Shown here: positions 1 through 3,564 of the stretch, one piece after another
How positions within the stretch are numbered: position 1 is the first letter of the stretch
How the letters are laid out: the number at the start of each line of letters is the position of its first letter
Assembly: GCF_035712165.1 (NCBI RefSeq)
Contig: NZ_DASTBH010000034.1
Coordinates: 1 to 8,449 of the forward strand
DNA length: 8,449 bases
Direction of reading: 5' to 3'
Source: DASYTH01 sp035712165
Lineage (GTDB): Bacteria > Actinomycetota > Actinomycetes > Mycobacteriales > Pseudonocardiaceae
The notes under the pieces: generated by a model
What the model was told of the DNA's origin: nothing
The model's database searches: none
What the model saw: the letters and a program-made list of their open reading frames with translations, nothing else
Translations under genes and position numbers: made by a program

Positions 1-159
1 CACGGGGGGCGGGGTGGTCGTGGTTGGTTGGGTGGTGGTGGTCGTCGGTTCTACGGAAACCGATGGTTCCTGGGGTTGTGGGGTGGCGGGTGTGGTGCCG
101 CAGGCGACCAGTGTCAGCAGGAGACCGCCGGCGACAGCCAAGCGGGCTGATCTGTCCAT
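1..159 (-). CDS. Lipoprotein with Thr/Pro-rich stalk, 3' part beyond the left edge
   Basis: This is a 53-codon open frame that begins at ATG 159-157 and runs leftward off the window without a stop. A GAGGAG ribosome binding site (176-171) precedes the start by 11 bases. The protein opens with a short charged segment (D2, R3, R6) and a hydrophobic core at residues 7-18. It then has a textbook lipobox, L17-V18-A19-C20, followed by Gly, so signal peptidase II processing and lipidation of C20 are expected. From about residue 22 it becomes a Thr/Pro/Gln stalk with TTTTT and PTTTTPPP stretches, typical of a linker holding an extracellular domain away from the membrane. That domain lies outside the window, so the function is unknown. 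The gene diverges from the LacI-type regulator. The start and the lipoprotein assignment are well supported. Confidence 0.82.
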   Translation of the reverse strand, partial: MDRSARLAVAGGLLLTLVACGTTPATPQPQEPSVSVEPTTTTTQPTTTTPPPV

Positions 160-170
160 TGTAGACAATG
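157..170. promoter_or_regulatory. 14-bp perfect dyad over the lipoprotein start codon
   Basis: CATTGT-AG-ACAATG is a perfect inverted repeat with 6-base arms and a 2-base centre. It contains the ATG of the minus-strand lipoprotein gene and fills most of the gap between its ribosome binding site and start. It could be an operator or a small mRNA hairpin limiting access to the start codon. The repeat is seen directly; the role is inference. Confidence 0.4.
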
Positions 171-253
171 CTCCTCGGGGTGGGTGGACGTGCTGCTCGG
201 TCGGCCGATTGACCTCCGCATCGCGCGCACCGCGAAACGTGTTACGAATGAAA

Positions 254-270
254 GTCGCGTGGAACGCGAC
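254..270. promoter_or_regulatory. 17-bp perfect dyad upstream of the LacI-type regulator
   Basis: GTCGCGT-GGA-ACGCGAC has perfect 7-base arms around a 3-base centre. It directly abuts the next dyad (271-284) and lies at about -51 to -35 relative to the predicted transcription start at 305. The position fits a regulator binding site for either divergent gene. The binding protein is unknown. Confidence 0.45.
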
Positions 271-284
271 CGCAAGGGCTTGCG
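271..284. promoter_or_regulatory. MalR-like operator candidate (CGCAAG-GG-CTTGCG)
   Basis: This perfect inverted repeat with 6-base arms ends in CTTGCGG (279-285), a 7-mer that recurs at the amylase promoter (1355-1361). Streptomyces MalR/Reg1 regulation is associated with CTTGCAG-type repeats at amylase promoters, and the half-site here matches that pattern closely. It covers about -34 to -21 of the predicted malR promoter, where a bound repressor would block RNA polymerase. Autoregulation is the inferred role. Confidence 0.5.
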
Positions 285-292
285 GTGGGCCG

Positions 293-298
293 TAGATT
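293..298 (+). promoter_or_regulatory. -10 hexamer TAGATT for a leaderless malR transcript
   Basis: TAGATT fits the actinobacterial TANNNT pattern. Its last base lies 7 bases before the A of ATG 305, so transcription would start at the start codon itself. No Shine-Dalgarno is visible before 305, which agrees with leaderless translation. No convincing -35 is seen; the dyads occupy that region. Confidence 0.5.
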
Positions 299-304
299 GT
301 GACC

Positions 305-1324
305 ATGGAACGGGCCCGGTTGGCGGACATCGCGGCACAGGCGGGGGTCAGCGAGGCGACGGTCAGCCGGGTGCTCAACGGCAAGGCCGGCGTCTCGGCG
401 AACACCCGGGAAGCGGTGCTGGCCGCGCTGGACCTGCTCGGTTACGAACGGCCGGTGCGGTTACGGGCGCGCAGCGCCGGGCTGATCGGGTTGATCACGC
501 CGGAACTGTCCAACCCGGTTTTCCCCGCGTTCGCGCAGGTCATCGAGCGGGTGCTGACCCGGGTCGGGTACACACCGGTGCTGTGCACCCAGACGCCGGG
601 CGGCTCGACCGAGGACGAGCTGACCGAGGCGCTGGTCGACCGGGGCGTGAACGGGATCATCTTCGTCTCCGGGCTGCACGCCGACTCCACCGCCGACATG
701 AACCGCTACGTCAAGCTGGCCGGCCGGGGCGTGCCGTTCGTGATGATCAACGGCTACACCGAGAAGGTGTCCGCGCCGTTCGTGTCCACCGACGACCGCG
801 CGGCCATGCGGCTGGCGGTGACCCACCTGGTCGAGCTCGGCCACGAGCGGATCGGGCTGGCCGTCGGGCCGCGCCGGTTCGTCCCGGTGCTGCGCAAGAT
901 CGAGGGGTTCGTGCAGCACATGCGCACCCTGCTGCCGTTGTCCGCCGAGGCGGCCGAGGGGTTGGTGGCGCACTCGCTGTTCACCGTCGAGGGCGGACAG
1001 GCCGCCGCGCACGCGCTGATCGACCGGGGCTGCACCGCGATCATCTGCGCCAGCGACCTGATGGCGCTGGGCGCGGTGCGCGCCGGCCGGCAGCGCGGGC
1101 TGACCGTGCCGGCCGAGCTTTCCGTTGTCGGCTACGACGACTCGCCGCTGATCGTGTTCACCGACCCACCGCTGACCACGTTGCGCCAGCCGGTCGAGGC
1201 GATGGGCCAGGCCGCGGTGAACGCGTTGCTCGAGGAGGTCGGCGGAACGCCGGCGCCGCACGCGGAGTTCGTGTTCCTGCCCGAGCTCGTGGTCCGCGGG
1301 TCGACCGGAGCGGCGCCGGCTTGA
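305..1324 (+). CDS. malR: LacI/GalR-family repressor, MalR/Reg1-like
   Basis: This is a DNA-binding repressor that likely controls starch and maltodextrin genes in the cytoplasm. It has 339 residues from ATG 305, the normal family length. The N-terminal LacI helix-turn-helix is at about residues 6-26 (ADIAAQAGVSEATVSRVLNG), followed by the hinge helix ending near LLGYERP. A periplasmic-binding-protein-like effector domain covers about 58-335 and includes the family motif VVGYDDSPL and a C-terminal PELVVRGST segment. From memory, the sequence closely resembles Streptomyces MalR/Reg1, repressors of maltose uptake and amylase genes, and its location before an amylase supports that. GTG 299 would add two residues. 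ATG 305 is preferred because TAGATT (293-298) predicts transcription starting exactly there and no ribosome binding site precedes either codon. The effector is probably a maltodextrin, by inference. Confidence 0.88.
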   Translation: MERARLADIAAQAGVSEATVSRVLNGKAGVSANTREAVLAALDLLGYERPVRLRARSAGLIGLITPELSNPVFPAFAQVIERVLTRVGYTPVLCTQTPGGSTEDELTEALVDRGVNGIIFVSGLHADSTADMNRYVKLAGRGVPFVMINGYTEKVSAPFVSTDDRAAMRLAVTHLVELGHERIGLAVGPRRFVPVLRKIEGFVQHMRTLLPLSAEAAEGLVAHSLFTVEGGQAAAHALIDRGCTAIICASDLMALGAVRAGRQRGLTVPAELSVVGYDDSPLIVFTDPPLTTLRQPVEAMGQAAVNALLEEVGGTPAPHAEFVFLPELVVRGSTGAAPA

Positions 1325-1327
1325 GGG

Positions 1328-1356
1328 TTTACCGCGCCAACTCTGGTTGGTAATCT
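1328..1356 (+). promoter_or_regulatory. Putative amylase promoter
   Basis: TTTACC (1328-1333, four of six matches to TTGACA) is separated by exactly 17 bases from TAATCT (1351-1356, TANNNT). The predicted start is near 1363, giving a leader of about 40 bases. Between the two hexamers lies CCAAC-TCTG-GTTGG (1337-1350), a 5-base inverted repeat that could be a weak hairpin or an operator half. The promoter begins 4 bases after the malR stop codon. Confidence 0.5.
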
Positions 1357-1374
1357 TGCGGAAACTCCCTGCAA
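1355..1374. promoter_or_regulatory. MalR-type operator candidate over the amylase transcription start
   Basis: CTTGCGG (1355-1361) and CCTGCAA (1368-1374) form an imperfect dyad with TTGC/GCAA half-sites centred on 1365. It overlaps the -10 element and the predicted start of transcription. The half-sites match the CTTGCAG/CTGCAAG repeats known at Streptomyces amylase promoters, which mediate MalR/Reg1 control. The gene for a MalR-like protein ends 30 bases upstream. Confidence 0.58.
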
Positions 1375-1383
1375 CTCCTTTCA

Positions 1384-1397
1384 CCTCCGTGAGGAGG
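1384..1397 (+). promoter_or_regulatory. Amylase ribosome binding site inside a GNRA-loop hairpin
   Basis: The Shine-Dalgarno is GAGGAGG (1391-1397), 7 bases before ATG 1405. CCTCC (1384-1388) can pair with GGAGG (1393-1397) across the loop GTGA (1389-1392), a GNRA-type tetraloop. In the mRNA this would hide the core of the ribosome binding site. A competing pairing, TCAC (1381-1384) with GTGA (1389-1392), is also possible. The sequence is clear; a regulatory role is inferred. Confidence 0.5.
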
Positions 1398-1404
1398 GGT
1401 CGTC

Positions 1405-3171
1405 ATGCACCGTCGCATGCGCGCAACCACCGTCGCCCTCACCCTTTTCGCCGCGGGGCTGAGCCTGCCCGCCGCCGCCGAACCGGCCGGCATCGCATCC
1501 GGGACCAGTCCGGGGGCCAAGGACGTCATCGTCCATCTCTTCGAGTGGCCCTGGGCCTCGGTTGCCAGTGAATGTACGAATGTGTTGGGCCCCAAGGGTT
1601 TTGGTGGGGTCCAGGTATCTCCGCCGCAGGAGCACGTGGTGCTGCCCGGCAACGGTTACCCGTGGTGGCAGGACTATCAGCCGGTCAGCTACCGGCTGGT
1701 CTCCCGCCGCGGTGACCGGGCGGCGTTCGCCAACATGGTCAGCACCTGCCACACGGCCGGAGTCAAGATCTTCGTGGACGCCGTGCTGAACCACATGGCC
1801 GGCGGCGCGTCCCGCGGGCCCGGCAGCGACGGGTCCAGCTACACCCAGTACGCCTACCCGTCGGTGCCGTACGGCTTCGACGACTTCCACCACTGCGGCC
1901 GCAACGGCAACGACGACATCCGCAGCTGGACCGACCGGTGGGAGGTGCAGAACTGCGAGTTGGTCGACCTGTCCGACCTCAAGACCGAATCCTCCTACGT
2001 GCGCGGGAAGCTCAGCGCGTACCTGCAGGACCTGGTTTCCCTTGGCGTGGACGGCATCCGGGTGGACGCGGCCAAGCACGTGCCGGTCGCCGACCTGCAG
2101 GCGATCTACGGACCGATGAGCGGGAAGTACATCTTCCAGGAGGTGATCGAGGGCGGGCCCGGTGAGATCGCGCCCGGCGAGTACACCGGGATCGGCGACG
2201 TCACCGAGTTCCGCTACGGCGACGTGGTCGGCAACGCCTTCCGGGACGGAAACCTGGCCAACCTCAACAACCTGGCGGGCTCCATGGCGCTCGGCTCGGC
2301 GGACGCGGTGGCGTTCATCGACAATCACGACACCCAGCGCAACGGCCGGGCCCGGCTCACCTACAAGGACGGCAACAACTACGCGCTGGCCGAGGCGTTC
2401 ATGCTGGCCTGGCCGTACGGAGTGCCCCAGGTGATGTCCAGCTTCGCGTTCAACGGCGGCGACCAGGGGCCGCCGGCCGCCGGCAACGGAACCACCTCGC
2501 CGGTCAACTGCGCCGGCGGCTGGGTGTGCGAGCACCGCTGGCGCACCACGGCCAACCTGGTCGGCCTGCGCAACGCCAGTTCCGGCGCCGGGGTCAGCAA
2601 CTGGTGGAGCAACGGCTCGACCCAGATCGCCTTCGGCCGGACCGGCCGGTCCTATGTCGCGTTCAACCGGGACGGCGGCACCCTGTCCCGGACGTTCCAG
2701 ACCGACCTGCCCGCCGGCACCTACTGTGACGTGGCGGGCGCCGACTTCTCGGCGGGGACCTGCGGCGGCGCGACCTACGCCGTCGACTCCGCCGGCCGGT
2801 TCAGCGCCTCGGTGCCGGCCGGCCGGGTGCTGGCCCTGCATGTGAACGCCCGGACCAGCGGCGGGGGCGGCGGCTGCACGACGGTCGCGGTGGGCTTCAA
2901 CGTCGATGCGCAGACGGTCTGGGGCGAGAACGTCTACGTGGTCGGCAACCGGCCGGAGCTGGGTGACTGGAACCCGGCCAACGGCGTGCCGCTGTCCGCG
3001 GCGACCTATCCGATCTGGCGCGGCACGGTCAGCCTGCCGGCGAACGTCACGTTCGAGTACAAGTACGTCAAGCGGATGGGCAGCCAGGTGATCTGGGAGA
3101 CCGGCGGAAACCGGGTGCGGTCCACCGGATCGGCCTGCGCGGTCGGCTTCGACGACGTCTGGCGCAACTGA
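1405..3171 (+). CDS. aml: Secreted alpha-amylase (GH13) with C-terminal CBM20 starch-binding domain
   Basis: This is an extracellular endo-hydrolase of alpha-1,4 links in starch, 588 residues. The Sec signal peptide is about residues 1-25 (basic start, hydrophobic 8-22, PAAA then EP). The GH13 barrel carries all four conserved regions: DAVLNH 125-130, GIRVDAAKH 217-225 with nucleophile D221, acid/base E246 in FQEVI, and FIDNHD 304-309 with stabiliser D309. Probable calcium ligands are N129, D191 and H225. Likely disulfides are C57-C115, C164-C184, C369-C375 and C441-C453. An all-beta domain C follows to about 482, then a Gly linker (485-490) and CBM20 (491-588) with binding tryptophans W522 and W564 and a C491-C578 bridge. 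It belongs to the animal-type actinomycete amylases, probably GH13_32. At the chloride-ligand position Arg is replaced by Q342. The start is fixed by GAGGAGG 7 bases upstream. Control by the preceding repressor is likely. Confidence 0.96.
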   Translation: MHRRMRATTVALTLFAAGLSLPAAAEPAGIASGTSPGAKDVIVHLFEWPWASVASECTNVLGPKGFGGVQVSPPQEHVVLPGNGYPWWQDYQPVSYRLVSRRGDRAAFANMVSTCHTAGVKIFVDAVLNHMAGGASRGPGSDGSSYTQYAYPSVPYGFDDFHHCGRNGNDDIRSWTDRWEVQNCELVDLSDLKTESSYVRGKLSAYLQDLVSLGVDGIRVDAAKHVPVADLQAIYGPMSGKYIFQEVIEGGPGEIAPGEYTGIGDVTEFRYGDVVGNAFRDGNLANLNNLAGSMALGSADAVAFIDNHDTQRNGRARLTYKDGNNYALAEAFMLAWPYGVPQVMSSFAFNGGDQGPPAAGNGTTSPVNCAGGWVCEHRWRTTANLVGLRNASSGAGVSNWWSNGSTQIAFGRTGRSYVAFNRDGGTLSRTFQTDLPAGTYCDVAGADFSAGTCGGATYAVDSAGRFSASVPAGRVLALHVNARTSGGGGGCTTVAVGFNVDAQTVWGENVYVVGNRPELGDWNPANGVPLSAATYPIWRGTVSLPANVTFEYKYVKRMGSQVIWETGGNRVRSTGSACAVGFDDVWRN

Positions 3172-3190
3172 ACCCAGGCGGCGTTGAACG

Positions 3191-3228
3191 GTTCGGTCGG
3201 GTGGGCCAATCGGCTCGCCCGATCGGAC
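3191..3228 (+). terminator. Hairpin terminator of the amylase gene
   Basis: The arms 3191-3207 and 3212-3228 pair over all 17 positions (13 Watson-Crick, 4 G-U) around the tetraloop AATC. The hairpin starts 20 bases after the amylase stop. No U-tract follows, as is common for actinomycete terminators. The G-U pairs lie in the plus-strand RNA, so it is stronger for rightward transcription. Confidence 0.75.
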
Positions 3229-3296
3229 TACGCTCCGCGTCGATCTTGACTACGCAGAGTAGAACTGGTGGAATTCGACATTATCCACAAGCAATA

Positions 3297-3311
3297 AGTC
3301 ATATAGTCACC
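3297..3311. promoter_or_regulatory. BldD-box-like element
   Basis: AGTCA-TATAG-TCACC resembles the BldD operator pattern AGTGA-n-TCACC, with a perfect right half and a one-base change in the left. BldD is a developmental repressor widespread in actinomycetes. The match is short and could be chance. Two further GTCAC copies follow at 3364-3368 and 3373-3377. Confidence 0.25.
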
Positions 3312-3334
3312 GCCGGCATTTCGAAATCGGCGGT
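3309..3334. repeat. Bulged inverted repeat with ATTTCGAAAT core
   Basis: ACCGCCG (3309-3315) pairs with CGGCGGT (3328-3334). Inside, ATTTCGAAAT (3318-3327) is a perfect 10-base palindrome, leaving a 2-base bulge (GC, 3316-3317). It lies 137 bases after the amylase stop, too far to be its main terminator. It may be an operator, a backup terminator or an element of a long cvnA leader. Confidence 0.45.
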
Positions 3335-3478
3335 CGGATCATGGCAACCTGCATGTTGCACAGGTCACATTCGTCACGATAAGCCCCGGTCTCGTTACCG
3401 TGTGTGCGGAAGTAGGCTTCGAATAAGGCCTAAAGTCCCTGGTCGAAAAATCGCTTGAACATGCTCTGACGTGGGAAC

Positions 3479-3505
3479 TTGACATGTGAGCACATTTCGT
3501 ATTGT
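3479..3505 (+). promoter_or_regulatory. Putative cvnA promoter
   Basis: A perfect -35 TTGACA (3479-3484) is followed after 15 bases by TATTGT (3500-3505), which fits TANNNT. The spacer is shorter than the usual 17, so basal activity may be low or need an activator. The predicted start is near 3512, giving a leader of about 53 bases. GGAAC at 3474-3478 resembles an ECF-type -35, but no matching -10 is seen at normal spacing. Confidence 0.5.
3481..3498. promoter_or_regulatory. Dyad in the cvnA promoter spacer
   Basis: The core ATGTG-AG-CACAT (3484-3495) is a perfect inverted repeat, and the flanks GA (3481-3482) and TC (3497-3498) extend the symmetry with one mismatch per arm. It lies between the -35 and -10 elements, where a bound protein would control promoter access. 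The binding protein is unknown. Confidence 0.45.
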
Positions 3506-3564
3506 GTCCGGTTCCGGAATCCCCGAAGGGCAATTCAGTTGAGAAGGCGGGGCCTGAGCGAGGC

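Larger units (their letters stand above)
3172..3564. other. Gene-free, AT-richer control region before the conservon
   Basis: No credible gene is seen in these 393 bases; open frames here have poor composition and no family resemblance. The stretch from about 3235 to 3540 is visibly richer in A and T than the flanking genes. It holds the amylase terminator, a BldD-box-like element (3297-3311), a bulged hairpin (3309-3334), an ACCTG/CAGGT dyad (3347-3351 and 3361-3365), a TAGGC/GCCTA dyad (3413-3417 and 3428-3432), repeated GTCAC (3306-3310, 3364-3368, 3373-3377) and the cvnA promoter. TATAGT (3302-3307) is a possible further -10, but no -35 sits at normal spacing. Confidence 0.7.

Noticed and set aside
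184..1353. 389-codon plus-strand frame overlapping malR
   Set aside because: An Arg/Gly/Ala-rich out-of-frame reading of the repressor gene. The malR frame carries a full LacI-family sequence.
1381..2841. 486-codon minus-strand open frame opposite the amylase
   Set aside because: It is a shadow frame of a GC-rich gene: no family motifs, biased Gly/Ala/Val/Arg/His composition. The plus strand is clearly the amylase.
3281..3289. Perfect E. coli-type DnaA box TTATCCACA
   Set aside because: It is single, with no cluster, no AT-rich unwinding element and no dnaA/dnaN nearby. Actinomycete boxes are usually TTGTCCACA. Most likely chance in an AT-richer gap.
3201..3458. 85-codon plus-strand open frame in the intergenic region
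   Set aside because: The composition is unlike neighbouring genes, no ribosome binding site is seen, and it begins inside the amylase terminator.
3474..3503. ECF sigma promoter (GGAAC then CGTA)
   Set aside because: The gap from GGAAC to CGTA is 19 bases and the -10 does not match known ECF patterns. The TTGACA/TATTGT pair is a better reading.
3502..3564. TTG 3502 as an earlier start for cvnA
   Set aside because: It lies in the predicted -10 hexamer, and the added 21 residues are Pro/Gly/charged and unlike the family N-terminus. ATG 3565 is preferred despite its weak ribosome binding site.
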